From: Deltaproteobacteria bacterium
GTDB taxonomy: Bacteria; Myxococcota_A; UBA9160; PR03
Reading direction: 5' to 3'
Length of the DNA: 64,000 nucleotides
Assembly (NCBI GenBank): GCA_035063765.1
Contig: JAPSFT010000005.1
Location: forward strand, 124,001 to 188,000
The translations under genes and the position numbers were made by a program. Positions 35,429 to 44,021 of this stretch are shown here, piece after piece. A model generated the notes under the pieces. It worked only from the letters and a program-made list of their open reading frames with translations. It was not told the origin of the DNA and did no database searches. Every line of letters begins with the position of its first letter. Within the stretch, counting starts at the first letter, position 1.

Positions 35429-36754
35429 TCACATCGTCGATGCTTTCGCGAGGATCTCGTTTACCCGCTCGATCGCTGCGGGGCTGTGCAGGATCGCCGC
35501 ATGCCCCGCGTCGACGCCGAGCAGCGAGGACGCCTCATGCTGGGCTTCGAGCCGAAGCTGACTGGTGAGGGCGATGACGCCATCGGAGGACGGGCCCGGG
35601 CGGCGCTGCCTCCGCTGGTAGCCGAACAGCAGGTGGAAGGCGACGCCGTCTGGAAGCCGGCGGGGCTGCCCTCCGAGATGGAACAGGGCTTCGAGGAAGG
35701 CGCTCTTCGGCGCGACGTCGAGCCACGAGGGCGCCATCGGCAGCCCTCGCCGGGCGGCCCGGGCTGCGTGAGCGGCGCTGCCCTGTCCGCTCCACGGGGT
35801 CGAAAGCGTGACCAAGAGCCGCACCGGATCCTGGCTCACCAGGGCGGCGTGCTCGAAGACGAACGCCCGAGCGACCAGGCCCCCCATGCTGTGCGCGACC
35901 ACGTAGATCCGCTTGCATCGATGGCGTAGGGTCAGCTTCAGGATCACCTGCGACAGATGCTTGGCGATACGGTCCAGATGGGCACCCGACGGGTAGTAGT
36001 AGAACCACGGCTGGAAGCGCGCGGGATCGAGGTGCTTGGCGAGCGCTGCGAACCCGCGCGGGCTCCCGAGGATGCCGTGGACGAAGAGCACGGGAATGCG
36101 GGTGGGGTCGTACGGCTCCGCAAAGTACACGCCTGCCTCGCTGCGGACGATGAAGTCCAGCGGCCGCCAGAGGCCTTCCTCTGCACGCTCGGGGGAGAAG
36201 CGCGGGTCGTCGAGCGGGACCACCTGGCCCACCACGGTGATGCGTCCGAGGCTCCAGTCGAGCTGGTCGGCGGAGCTGCGCGCCTGGAGCGCTGCAATGT
36301 CCAGCGGCGCGCCGATGGACGCTCTCCGATCGGGATCGATCACCAGCTCGACGTCCATCCGGCGGGCGCCGGGCCCGAGGCGGAAGACCGGACCCTCGCG
36401 GGGGAGAAGCACCGGCTCGGTCGGCTGCAGCACGCCGTCGGCGTTGCGGTCCTCGAACGCACCCAACCGGTACAGGCCGGGTGTCGTCAGGAAGCGCCAC
36501 GGCCCGGGGCGCTCGAGCACGAAGTGATCGGCGATCTGCTGCTCGCCCTCGCGCTCCCGGAGCAGGACCACGACGAGGGGGCCCTGGCCGGCCCGGGCCA
36601 TCCGGACCGTGCCCGCCAGGTTGGAGAGCGCTGCGGCCTCGTCGAGCTGCTCGCGGAGGCCTCGAAATGCGCAGCCCGCGACCAGACAGGTCAGGAGCAC
36701 CCCAGCGGCGATCCCGCCCCATCGCACCCGCCTCGCGCCGGCCCGCGCCGTCAT
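35429..36754 (-). CDS. Lipoprotein alpha/beta hydrolase (lipase/esterase-like), last gene of aryl polyene operon
   Basis: The protein has 441 residues from the ATG at 36754, overlapping the ketosynthase stop by 4 bp (ATGA). The signal ends in a lipobox L-V-A-G-C, so it is probably anchored in the outer or inner membrane. Residues ~25-195 are a beta-rich N-terminal domain. Residues ~200-440 form an alpha/beta hydrolase: V-L-F-V-H-G-I-L-G-S-P (oxyanion region) and the nucleophile S289 in A-H-S-M-G-G-L. H-A-A-I-L near the end is the probable catalytic histidine. Tight coupling to the polyene ketosynthase suggests it trims or transfers the acyl product in the envelope. It is not part of the usual core set; substrate unknown. 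Confidence 0.85.
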   Translation of the reverse strand: MTARAGARRVRWGGIAAGVLLTCLVAGCAFRGLREQLDEAAALSNLAGTVRMARAGQGPLVVVLLREREGEQQIADHFVLERPGPWRFLTTPGLYRLGAFEDRNADGVLQPTEPVLLPREGPVFRLGPGARRMDVELVIDPDRRASIGAPLDIAALQARSSADQLDWSLGRITVVGQVVPLDDPRFSPERAEEGLWRPLDFIVRSEAGVYFAEPYDPTRIPVLFVHGILGSPRGFAALAKHLDPARFQPWFYYYPSGAHLDRIAKHLSQVILKLTLRHRCKRIYVVAHSMGGLVARAFVFEHAALVSQDPVRLLVTLSTPWSGQGSAAHAARAARRGLPMAPSWLDVAPKSAFLEALFHLGGQPRRLPDGVAFHLLFGYQRRQRRPGPSSDGVIALTSQLRLEAQHEASSLLGVDAGHAAILHSPAAIERVNEILAKASTM

Positions 36755-37989
36755 CGATCCGATCCGATCCGCAGGATCAGCGAGGTGTTGACCCCGCCGA
36801 ACGCGAAGTTGTTGCTCATCACGATCGGTGCGTCGATCGTCGCTGGCACCCCGCGCACGTGCGAAAGCGGCGCGCAGCGGCCGTCCACCTCCTCCAGGTT
36901 CCGCGTCGGCGCCACCCATCCGTCGCGGGTCATCTGGATGGTGATCCAGGCTTCGATCGCGCCGCACGCGCCGAGGGTGTGCCCCAGGTGGCCCTTCAGC
37001 GAGCTCACCGGGATGTGCTCTCCGAAGACCTGGTTCGTCGCGATGCTCTCCGCGATGTCACCGGCCTCCGTCGCCGTTCCGTGCGCGTTGACGTACGCGA
37101 TATCCGCCGGCGACAACGAAGCGTCCTGCAGCGCCAGCTCCATCACGCTCCGCATCCCCTCCGCATCGGGCTTCGTGAGATGGCGGCCGTCGCAGTTCGT
37201 CCCCCAGCCGACGATCTCGGCGAGGATCGGAGCACCCCGCTGCAGGGCGAACTCGCGCTCCTCGAGGACGAGTGTGGCCGCACCCTCCGCGACGACCAAG
37301 CCGTCGCGTGCGACATCGAAGGGCCGCGGGGTCCGGTCCGGCTCGTCGTTCCGTTTGGAGGTGGCGAACAGGACGTCGAAGACGGCGACGTCGATGGCGT
37401 GGAACTCCTCCGCGCCGCCAGTGATCATCACCCGTTGTCGGCCTTCGCGAATGGCCTCGTAACCGTAGCCGATGCCCTGGCTCCCCGAGGTGCACGCGCT
37501 GCACGCGGTGACGATTCGCCCTCGCACCCCGAAGAACTGGGCCAGATTGGCGGCCACGGTATGGCTCATGAACTGCAGGTAGTCGGTTGCGCGGATCCCG
37601 CGCAGCGAGCGGTTTCCGATGATGCTCGTCGCGTACACCGCCATCGCGGGCGGGCTCCCTGCCGTCGACCCGTAGGAGATCCCTGCCGACCCGTCGTGCA
37701 ACACGGGGTGTCCCGTCAGCCCAGCGCTCGCGAGAGCGATCTCGGTGGCACGCGTCGCAAGCAGCGACACGCGCCCCATGCTGCGAATGCTCTTGCGGGG
37801 GTAGTGGGCGGGAACCTCGAAGCCGGGGACGAGCGCACCCAGCCGCGTTGCCATGCCCTCGATCTCTCCGAGTTCGGGGACCACGCGGACGCCGGAGCGC
37901 CCTTCGCGCAGCGCCTGCGCGACCTCCGGCCACTCGATCCCGAGCGGACACAGGCCGGCCATACCTGTCACGACGACCCGATGCTTCAA
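36751..37989 (-). CDS. apeR: Aryl polyene 3-ketoacyl-ACP synthase (ApeR-type)
   Basis: The condensing enzyme has 412 residues of the KAS II/FabF family. Its catalytic triad is intact: C163 in T-A-C-S-A-C, then N-A-H-G-T-A-T and L-K-G-H-L-G-H-T-L-G-A. The C-terminal N-N-F-A-F-G-G-V-N-T-S motif is standard. It starts at TTG, 4 bp overlapping the ketoreductase stop (TTGA), so it is translated by coupling, and it ends overlapping the lipoprotein hydrolase. Position after dehydratase (ApeP-like) and ketoreductase (ApeQ-like) matches ApeR of E. coli clusters. In that system ApeR extends or primes the polyene chain on ACP. Confidence 0.9.
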   Translation of the reverse strand: MKHRVVVTGMAGLCPLGIEWPEVAQALREGRSGVRVVPELGEIEGMATRLGALVPGFEVPAHYPRKSIRSMGRVSLLATRATEIALASAGLTGHPVLHDGSAGISYGSTAGSPPAMAVYATSIIGNRSLRGIRATDYLQFMSHTVAANLAQFFGVRGRIVTACSACTSGSQGIGYGYEAIREGRQRVMITGGAEEFHAIDVAVFDVLFATSKRNDEPDRTPRPFDVARDGLVVAEGAATLVLEEREFALQRGAPILAEIVGWGTNCDGRHLTKPDAEGMRSVMELALQDASLSPADIAYVNAHGTATEAGDIAESIATNQVFGEHIPVSSLKGHLGHTLGACGAIEAWITIQMTRDGWVAPTRNLEEVDGRCAPLSHVRGVPATIDAPIVMSNNFAFGGVNTSLILRIGSDR

Positions 37990-38708
37990 CCGAGCCCTCC
38001 GCTCACTCCGATCACCTGGCCGGTGACGTAGGAGGCATCGCTCGAGAACAGGAATCCGACGACACCCGCGACCTCCTCGGGGGTACCGATCCGACGCATC
38101 GGAATCAGCTTCGTGATCTCCTCGACCGGTGCGCCGGCGATCATCTCGGTGGCGATGAGGCCGGGCGCCACGCTGTTCACCGTGATCGATCGCCTTGCCA
38201 GCTCGAGCGCGAGCGACCGCGTCGCTCCGATCAGCCCTGCCTTCGAAGCGCTGTAGTTCACCTGCCCCCGATTGCCGGCGACACCCGAGACCGAGGAGAT
38301 CGTCACGATCCGTCCCCCCTCGCGGAGACGCACCATCGGCATCACCAGCGGGCGGACCACGTTGAAGAATCCATCCAGGTTCGTCCGCAGTACCCGGTCC
38401 CACGCCTCCCCCGACATGGCCGGGAAGGCGGCATCTGCATGCGTTCCCGCGTTGCAGACGATCCCGAAGTAGGCGCCATGGGCCTCGACGTCGCCCTCGA
38501 GCTCGCGGCCGGTGGTCTCCCGATCGCTGACGTCGAAGCGCAGCATCCGGGCCGTGCCCCCACCGTCCAGGATCTCCTGGTGCACGGCGGCCGCCCGCTC
38601 CGGGTTGTCCCGGTGGTGGATCGTGACAGCGAAGCCATCCCGCGCCAGCCGGAGAGCGATCGCGCGGCCGATTCCGCGGCTCGCACCGGTCACCAGCACC
38701 CTACGCAT
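37986..38708 (-). CDS. apeQ: 3-oxoacyl-ACP reductase, aryl polyene type (ApeQ/FabG-like SDR)
   Basis: The classical short-chain dehydrogenase has 240 residues: cofactor motif T-G-A-S-R-G-I-G (residues 7-14), N-A-G, catalytic S in I-S-S-V-S-G and Y-S-A-S-K, and the V-N-S-V-A-P-G-L-I-x-T loop. It reduces the beta-keto group on each extension round, using NADPH (R near the first turn). It overlaps the ApeP-like dehydratase by 8 bp and the ketosynthase by 4 bp. Family size and motifs are those of FabG; the operon fixes the role in polyene synthesis. Confidence 0.9.
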   Translation of the reverse strand: MRRVLVTGASRGIGRAIALRLARDGFAVTIHHRDNPERAAAVHQEILDGGGTARMLRFDVSDRETTGRELEGDVEAHGAYFGIVCNAGTHADAAFPAMSGEAWDRVLRTNLDGFFNVVRPLVMPMVRLREGGRIVTISSVSGVAGNRGQVNYSASKAGLIGATRSLALELARRSITVNSVAPGLIATEMIAGAPVEEITKLIPMRRIGTPEEVAGVVGFLFSSDASYVTGQVIGVSGGLG

Positions 38709-39168
38709 CGAAAGCCGCCTCGCCGCTGCGACGGCGAAGGCCGTAGAGGCGCCCCTCCGCGAGCAACTCGCCGGTCTCGAGGTCGCGCAGCATGCAATCG
38801 AACTCCGCCACCGCACCCCTGCCGGCGCGCCGATGGGCCACGGCTTCGATCCACCGGCCTCGGAAGCGGTCACAGTGGAATCGCAGGTTCCGGACGCTGA
38901 CGAGGAGTATCGAATGCCCGGGCTCGCCGACGCCCGTGCCCACCGCCGCGGCCGCCGCATGCACGGCACTGCATTGTGCCATGTATTCGAGCCCGACCCA
39001 CAGCGGGATCGAGCCGTCGCGATCCCGGAACAGATCCTGGGTCGAAACATCGACCACACAGGCCGTCTCGCTGGGCCCGTGCCGCAGGATCCGGTCGACC
39101 AGGACCATCGGCCCATCGTGCGGAAGCAGTTCGCGTACGTCGAGCTCGTGGTCGACCTGCGCGCTCAT
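38701..39168 (-). CDS. apeP: Hotdog-fold 3-hydroxyacyl-ACP dehydratase (ApeP-like)
   Basis: The protein has 155 residues from the ATG at 39168, overlapping the upstream gene stop (ATGA). The pattern E-L-L-P-H-D-G-P-M-V-L-V-D-R-I-L is the N-terminal signature of ApeP dehydratases, followed by the hotdog helix region W-V-G-L-E-Y-M-A-Q-C, where the glutamate is catalytic in the FabZ family. In E. coli ApeP works as a heterodimer with ApeI, and an ApeI-like gene is two genes upstream here. It removes water from the hydroxyacyl-ACP to give the conjugated double bond. Confidence 0.87.
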   Translation of the reverse strand: MSAQVDHELDVRELLPHDGPMVLVDRILRHGPSETACVVDVSTQDLFRDRDGSIPLWVGLEYMAQCSAVHAAAAAVGTGVGEPGHSILLVSVRNLRFHCDRFRGRWIEAVAHRRAGRGAVAEFDCMLRDLETGELLAEGRLYGLRRRSGEAAFDA

Positions 39169-40862
39169 CGTTCGGAGACCTCGTCGTCGCTCCAGAAATC
39201 GAAGAAGTTGAACCACTGGTAGGGTGCTCGCAGGCACGCGGCCGTGAGATGGTCCGCGTAGGCCTGGGCGAGCGCCCGGAGCTGCTCGTCGCGCGCATCC
39301 CGCCCCGGTGGACGGTTCGCTCGATCGGCCAGCTCGTGGACGTGGATCACGTAGCGGGAGCCTTCCGAGCGCAGCGCCGTCATCAGGTAGAGCGGCGCGT
39401 CGAGCACCGACGCGAGCCGGAAGGGTGCGATCGGCAGCCGCGCCGTCCGGCCCAGGACCTTCACCGCGCAGGCGCGGCGGGGATCCTCCGAGGGCGCGAG
39501 GCGATCGGCGAGGATCGCCACCACCTCGCCGCGCTGGAGGCAGGCACGGGCGCGCACGACATGCTCCATCGAGCCCGGCACGATCGGGATCACGCGGACC
39601 GGAGCCGCCATGCCGGCGCTGGCCGTCAAGCGCTCGAAGAGCGCATTGATGCGCGGTGCATGACGGGTGTACATCAGCACGTTCACCGGGATCGGCGAGC
39701 GCTCACCGATCAAGCGCATGGCGTCGAAGCTGCCGAGATGGGAGCCGAGGACGAGCGCGCCGCGGCCTTCGCGGGCGATCCGATCGAGATGTGCGGAGCC
39801 CTCGATCTCGAAGCGGAAGTCGCCGTGCCGGCCGAGCCAGAAGCCGATCCGATCGAAGATCGAGAGGCCGAAGCTCGTGAAATGCCGCAGCACCTCGCGC
39901 CCGCCGGGATCCGCACCCACGATGCGGGCACCCTCGGGGTAGGCCGCGATGCGGCGCAGATAGCGCTGCGACGCGTGCCGTGCCGACGGCGAGGTGAGCC
40001 AGAAATAGGCGACGATCGGAAAGACGCACAGCCGGGCGAGACGCCGGCCGAGATGGCGGTAGATCCACGCGACCACCTGCATGCCCACGATCGACCCGCG
40101 TTCGCGACTCCGGTGCCAGGGCTCCGCCTCCTGGGTTCGCCGGTCCACGAGGAGGCGCGGCAGCCGGAGCAGCGCGCCGGCCGCGAGGACCGCGTGGGTC
40201 TTCGAGATCCGCAGGTTGTCCCGGAGCATGTCGAAGTGCGAGATGCCATCCGGTGGATACCGGACGTGCGTCGCGACGTTGACGACGGGAGCCCCCGCCC
40301 AGACCATGCGCACCGCGAACTCGGGATCGAACTCCATGTGCCGCCCGCACGGCACCGCATCGATCACGCTCACGGCCCGGGCGAGCGGCACGCATCGGTA
40401 GCCGCACAGGGGATCGGCGATCGCGAGGGACCAGGTCTCGATCCAGACCCATATCCGGGAGAGCCACCGTCCCCACCGACGCGCGCGCGGAGCCGTCTCG
40501 TCGAAGATCGGCGCACCGAGGACGAGCGCCTCGGGGTCCCGCTCCGCGGCAGCGAGGAACCGCCCCGCGTCCGCAGCGTCGTGCTGGCCGTCCGCATCGA
40601 TCTGGAGCGCGTGGGTGAAGCCGGCCGCAAGGGCCGCCCGATAGCCCGTCTGCAGCGCCGCGCCGCGCCCCCGGTTCTCCGGGTGACGCAGATGGTGCGT
40701 CCACGGGTGGCGCTGGGCGATCTCCGTGAGGATGCCCCGCGTCTCGGAGGCGCTTCCGTCGTCGACCAGGATCGCGGGAAGACCGAGCGGAGCGAGGGCG
40801 TCACAGAGGGCGGCGATGGCGCCCGGTTGGTCGTAGATCGTGATCAGGATGCAGGGCTTCAC
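39165..40862 (-). CDS. Fused glycosyltransferase family 2 - LpxL-like acyltransferase
   Basis: The protein has 565 residues and starts at GTG in a 4-bp overlap. Residues 1-~235 are a GT2 domain: L-V-D-D-G-S, the D-A-D-G-Q-H metal site and D-P-L-C-G-Y-R. Residues ~270-560 are an LpxL/HtrB-like lysophospholipid acyltransferase domain with H-L-G-S-F-D-A (the H-x4-D motif) and late A-D-R-L-A-P. This fusion is a standard member of aryl polyene clusters (the ApeJ position). It probably links the polyene acyl chain to a lipid or sugar-lipid anchor at the inner membrane. Confidence 0.85.
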   Translation of the reverse strand: MKPCILITIYDQPGAIAALCDALAPLGLPAILVDDGSASETRGILTEIAQRHPWTHHLRHPENRGRGAALQTGYRAALAAGFTHALQIDADGQHDAADAGRFLAAAERDPEALVLGAPIFDETAPRARRWGRWLSRIWVWIETWSLAIADPLCGYRCVPLARAVSVIDAVPCGRHMEFDPEFAVRMVWAGAPVVNVATHVRYPPDGISHFDMLRDNLRISKTHAVLAAGALLRLPRLLVDRRTQEAEPWHRSRERGSIVGMQVVAWIYRHLGRRLARLCVFPIVAYFWLTSPSARHASQRYLRRIAAYPEGARIVGADPGGREVLRHFTSFGLSIFDRIGFWLGRHGDFRFEIEGSAHLDRIAREGRGALVLGSHLGSFDAMRLIGERSPIPVNVLMYTRHAPRINALFERLTASAGMAAPVRVIPIVPGSMEHVVRARACLQRGEVVAILADRLAPSEDPRRACAVKVLGRTARLPIAPFRLASVLDAPLYLMTALRSEGSRYVIHVHELADRANRPPGRDARDEQLRALAQAYADHLTAACLRAPYQWFNFFDFWSDDEVSER

Positions 40863-41236
40863 CGGGATGCCCGTTCCAGATCGAGGCGTCCCACCGACAG
40901 GATCCGAGCGCCGTCTGCAAGCTCGAAGTCGAGTCTGCCCGGCTGCCGGCAGGAGCGCAGCCGGATGGTCAGGCGCTGACCGGGGAGGATCGGCCTCCGG
41001 AACTTGAGCAGCGGAATCGAGCAGAGGGCGTGCGCCCCGCGCCAGCGCGACACCGCCTCCATCACCCATGCGACCTGGAGCGCTCCGGGCAGGATCGGGT
41101 TGCCCGGGAAGTGGCCGGGCCAGACGGCCAGATCCTCGGGTACCACCAGATCGAGCTCGAGCCGATCGCGTGTACTGCGCTCCGCGACGACGGCGGGCTC
41201 CAGCCGGGGGCGATCAGGTTTCGTCGTGGGACCCAC
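40859..41236 (-). CDS. apeI: Hotdog-fold dehydratase (ApeI-like)
   Basis: The protein has about 125 residues from a GTG at 41236; TAGGTG lies upstream and no better start is present. The key motif is W-P-G-H-F-P-G-N-P-I-L-P-G, the FabA/FabZ-type dehydratase site with its catalytic histidine, followed by A-W-V-M-E-A-V. It is expected to pair with the ApeP-like protein as a heterodimeric dehydratase during polyene elongation. It overlaps the GT2-acyltransferase by 4 bp (GTGA) and follows the membrane-protein gene by 11 bp. It is short for a dehydratase, as usual for ApeI. Confidence 0.83.
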   Translation of the reverse strand: MGPTTKPDRPRLEPAVVAERSTRDRLELDLVVPEDLAVWPGHFPGNPILPGALQVAWVMEAVSRWRGAHALCSIPLLKFRRPILPGQRLTIRLRSCRQPGRLDFELADGARILSVGRLDLERASR

Positions 41237-41247
41237 GAGCGGTGCAC

Positions 41248-41853
41248 CTAGTCGGCACGCGGGGGGAACAAGCGCTGGAACAGGGGGTCGGTCGGCGCGC
41301 CGAGGTAGATCCGGAACCGCCACTGGCGGTAGCTGTACTCGGCCGCGAAGAGCAGGCCGATCAGCAGGTACGCGACGAGACCCGTATACAGCGTCCAGGC
41401 CTCCACGGTTCCGTACAGCGCGAGGAACGCCGAGGTGGCACCGTTCACGAGGAAGAACGCCGCCCAGACGAGCGTGACGCGACGGCAGTAACGCGACTGT
41501 TCGACGTCGAGCGACCCCAGGGACACCCGCGCGATCGCCTCGACGACCGACTCCACGCGAAGGAGTGACCCCGCGAAGGCGACGAAGAGAGCGAAGCTTC
41601 CCAGCGCAGGAGCGAACAGGAGAGCGATCGGGTCGTTCCAGATCGCGGTGGTGACCAGCGCGACCCCCACCGCCGCGACGGGCAGCGCACCCGCCCGCGC
41701 ATACGCCAGTCCCCGGTGGGGCGAGGTCAACACGGTCCGCAACGCCAGTAGCGCCAGCGCTCCGAGCGCCACTGCTCGCGGGCTTGCGTGCCCCAGGGCC
41801 AGGTAGATCGCAAAGGGATAGGCGAGGAACAGGATCGCCTGGACCACCCTCAT
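41248..41853 (-). CDS. Aryl polyene cluster membrane protein (COG4648/ApeG-like)
   Basis: The protein has 201 residues and about six membrane helices. The ATG overlaps the second ACP stop (ATGA). The segment L-D-V-E-Q-S-R-Y-C-R-R-V-T-L-V-W-A-A-F-F-L-V-N-G and Y-L-L-I-G-L-L-F-A-A-E-Y (split here) match the COG4648 membrane proteins that sit between the ACPs and the ligase in polyene clusters. Function unproven; probably a scaffold or lipid-transfer component for the synthase at the inner membrane. Confidence 0.82.
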   Translation of the reverse strand: MRVVQAILFLAYPFAIYLALGHASPRAVALGALALLALRTVLTSPHRGLAYARAGALPVAAVGVALVTTAIWNDPIALLFAPALGSFALFVAFAGSLLRVESVVEAIARVSLGSLDVEQSRYCRRVTLVWAAFFLVNGATSAFLALYGTVEAWTLYTGLVAYLLIGLLFAAEYSYRQWRFRIYLGAPTDPLFQRLFPPRAD

Positions 41854-42134
41854 CCAGTGGCCCGCCCGGCCCGTGCGAGCTTCTCGTGCAACAGATCGAC
41901 GACGTCCTGGACGACGCGGATCGCCTTCAATTCCTCCTCGCTCACCTCGAGCCCTGTCTCCTCCTCGAGCCCTACCACGAGGTCGATGGCGTCGATGCTG
42001 TCGAGGTCGAGGTCGTCGACGAGGTGTGAATCGGGTCGGATCCGGTCGGGTGCGAGGTCGAACGAGCGAGCGAGGACGTCGAGCACGCGATCCAGGATCT
42101 CGGGCTTGGTGAGGGCGCGTGTGATGGTCGGCAT
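41850..42134 (-). CDS. Acyl carrier protein 2
   Basis: The protein has 94 residues. The phosphopantetheine serine is S46 in L-D-L-D-S-I-D-A, within the acidic four-helix ACP fold. It carries growing acyl chains. The gene lies 9 bp after the first ACP and overlaps the COG4648 gene. Two ACPs are usual for aryl polyene type II synthases (ApeE/ApeF); I cannot say which of the two carries starter or extender. Confidence 0.9.
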   Translation of the reverse strand: MPTITRALTKPEILDRVLDVLARSFDLAPDRIRPDSHLVDDLDLDSIDAIDLVVGLEEETGLEVSEEELKAIRVVQDVVDLLHEKLARAGRATG

Positions 42135-42143
42135 GCCGGAACC

Positions 42144-42413
42144 TCAGCGGGGAAGCGAGTCCGCAACGAAGCGAGCGAGACTCCGGACCGATGCGAATCG
42201 CTCCCGATTGGCGCCGGCGTCGTCATCGACGACGATCCCGTAGCGCTTCTCGAGGGCGACCGCGATCTCGAGCGCATCGATCGAGTCGAGCCCGAGGCCG
42301 GAATCGAAGAGCGGCTCCGTCGAGTCGAGTTCCGAAGGGATCAGATCCTCGAGCGCCAGCGCCTCGACGATGAGCTCCTTGATCTCCGACTCGAGTATCT
42401 CAACTGTCTTCAT
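42144..42413 (-). CDS. Acyl carrier protein 1
   Basis: The protein has 89 residues from the ATG at 42413. The phosphopantetheine serine is S44 in L-G-L-D-S-I-D-A-L. It overlaps the acyltransferase gene by 14 bp. It differs clearly in its helix-1 sequence from the second ACP, so the pair is not a recent duplication. Role: acyl carrier for the polyene synthase. Confidence 0.9.
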   Translation of the reverse strand: MKTVEILESEIKELIVEALALEDLIPSELDSTEPLFDSGLGLDSIDALEIAVALEKRYGIVVDDDAGANRERFASVRSLARFVADSLPR

Positions 42414-43266
42414 GCTGCTCCCTGGTCTCGAAGTAGCGTCGCAGACCTGCCGTTGCCTCGCGGGCAACCCGCGGCACCGCGGCTGAACTCCCGGCCGCAA
42501 GGTCTTCTGCTCGCAGGGGGGGGCCGACGTCGAGCGAGAGGATCAGCTTCCGGTCGGGAACGTCCCACCAGGGCTGCCCCCTCTTCAGAGCCGGAGGGTT
42601 GCAGCGGATGACGACGGGGGTCATCGGGACGCCGCTCCGCATCGAGATGTGTGCGGCGCCCCGCTGGAAGCGATGGAGGCCAGTGTGCGGCGACCGTGTG
42701 CCTTCCGGAAAGACGATCACCGAGCGCCCGGACCGGAGACGCTCCACGCAGGCCTCCACGACCTCCGGGCCACTCGAATTCGGAACGTAGCCGGCCACCT
42801 CGACGACGCGGCGCAGGAACGGATTCCGCCAGGCCTCGGCCTTCACGATGCAATCGGCCTGTGGCATCCGGGAAGCGAGGAACACGACGTCGAGCAGCGT
42901 CGGATGGTTGGCGACGACGAGCCGGGGCCCTCGTCGGAGTGCGTCGCTTCCCGTCCACCGCAGCTCGAAGAGTCGCAGGAGGGTCCCGAAGGCCACGAAG
43001 GTTGCGAATGCGCGTTGGATGAGGCGCTGCGCAGCGAGCTCGCGTGCTCGGCCTCGGTACCGGACGACGAGGAAGGGGAAGCCGAAGGTTGCGAGGAAGA
43101 GGGATCCTACGCCGAAGGTGGCGAAGAGGAGACCCGTCCCCGCTCGTCTCAGGACATGCTCGAGCCGCGAGCGCCGGGCCCGGGGCCCGTCCCCGGAGAG
43201 CTGGCCCCGGGCTGTGCTCGCGAACCCGCTCGCCACCGCTCGATCCGCCCCCACGCGATCGCTCAC
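42400..43266 (-). CDS. Lysophospholipid-type acyltransferase (PlsC/ApeD-like), first gene of leftward operon
   Basis: The protein has 288 residues with a GTG start. A membrane segment at about 42-75 precedes the PlsC domain, with N-H-P-T-L-L-D (the H-x4-D catalytic motif) and F-P-E-G-T-R-S (glycerol-phosphate site). It transfers acyl groups, here presumably the polyene acid or a fatty acid, to a lysolipid. It heads a ten-gene leftward operon and is divergent from the LolA-like gene over ~113 bp. Confidence 0.87.
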   Translation of the reverse strand: MSDRVGADRAVASGFASTARGQLSGDGPRARRSRLEHVLRRAGTGLLFATFGVGSLFLATFGFPFLVVRYRGRARELAAQRLIQRAFATFVAFGTLLRLFELRWTGSDALRRGPRLVVANHPTLLDVVFLASRMPQADCIVKAEAWRNPFLRRVVEVAGYVPNSSGPEVVEACVERLRSGRSVIVFPEGTRSPHTGLHRFQRGAAHISMRSGVPMTPVVIRCNPPALKRGQPWWDVPDRKLILSLDVGPPLRAEDLAAGSSAAVPRVAREATAGLRRYFETREQHEDS

Positions 43267-43379
43267 CCTCCGGCCGGTCAGGGTTGCGTCTCCGCCGCAT
43301 GCGAGGGCAGACTACCACGCGTCTTCAGAGGATGTAAATCGGCTCGGAGTGCCACTCGATCGACTCGAAGCCCGAGAGC
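43267..43379. promoter_or_regulatory. Divergent promoter region of the aryl polyene operons
   Basis: These 113 bp lie between the acyltransferase (leftward) and LolA-like (rightward) starts and must carry the promoters for both operons. An AT-richer GATGTAAAT at about 43333-43341 is the only -10-like element I see. No dyad symmetry is convincing. Confidence 0.4.
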
Positions 43380-44021
43380 TTGTGCCGCCGCGCGAATGTG
43401 GTCCTCGCATGGCTGCTGCTCGCCGCGCTCCCGGCGCTGGGCGGGTCCGCCGCTGGGACGACGGATCTGGATCGGATCCTGCAGCGCTTTGCCGAGATGC
43501 CCGGTTTCTCGGCCCACTTCCAGGAAGAGCGTCGGCTGGCTCTGCTCCAGGCTCCGCTTCGAAGCGAGGGCGCGATCTACTTCCAGCCACCTGATCGGCT
43601 TGCCCGTCACGTAGAACGCCCGGCACCCTCCGCGACGATCGTCCGCGGCAACGAGATCACGGTCGTGGATGGCGGCGATCTGCGCTCTCTGGACCTCGCC
43701 GCCGCGCCGGTGCTCTCCGCGTTCGTGGAGGGCCTGCGCCTGCTCCTCCGGGGTGATGCCGGAGGGATCCGCACGCTGTTCTCGGTGGAGCTCGCGACCG
43801 AAGCGAACGGGGCCTGGAAGCTCCGTCTCACGCCTCGCCGCGACGCGGTTCGGGCAGCCATTCTGTCGATCGTGGTCAGCGGACAGGACGTCAGGCCCGG
43901 GGAGATGCGCATCTTCGAGCGCGGGGGAGACGAGACGCGGATCCGGTTCTCGAGGGTCGACGTGGCCCACCGTTTCGATGCTGCCGAGTCGGAGCGCCTG
44001 TTCCGCGCGCCGCCGCCGTGA
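43380..44021 (+). CDS. LolA-like periplasmic lipoprotein carrier (ApeL-like)
   Basis: The protein has 213 residues with a GTG start and a signal peptide (V-V-L-A-W-L-L-L-A-A-L, cleavage near G-S-A-A-G). The LolA half-barrel pattern shows in F-S-A-H-F-Q-E-E-R, I-Y-F-Q-P-P-D-R-L-A-R and V-D-G-G-D-L-R. Such proteins in polyene clusters probably carry the lipidated pigment across the periplasm. It overlaps the exporter gene by 4 bp (GTGA). Confidence 0.85.
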   Translation: MCRRANVVLAWLLLAALPALGGSAAGTTDLDRILQRFAEMPGFSAHFQEERRLALLQAPLRSEGAIYFQPPDRLARHVERPAPSATIVRGNEITVVDGGDLRSLDLAAAPVLSAFVEGLRLLLRGDAGGIRTLFSVELATEANGAWKLRLTPRRDAVRAAILSIVVSGQDVRPGEMRIFERGGDETRIRFSRVDVAHRFDAAESERLFRAPPP

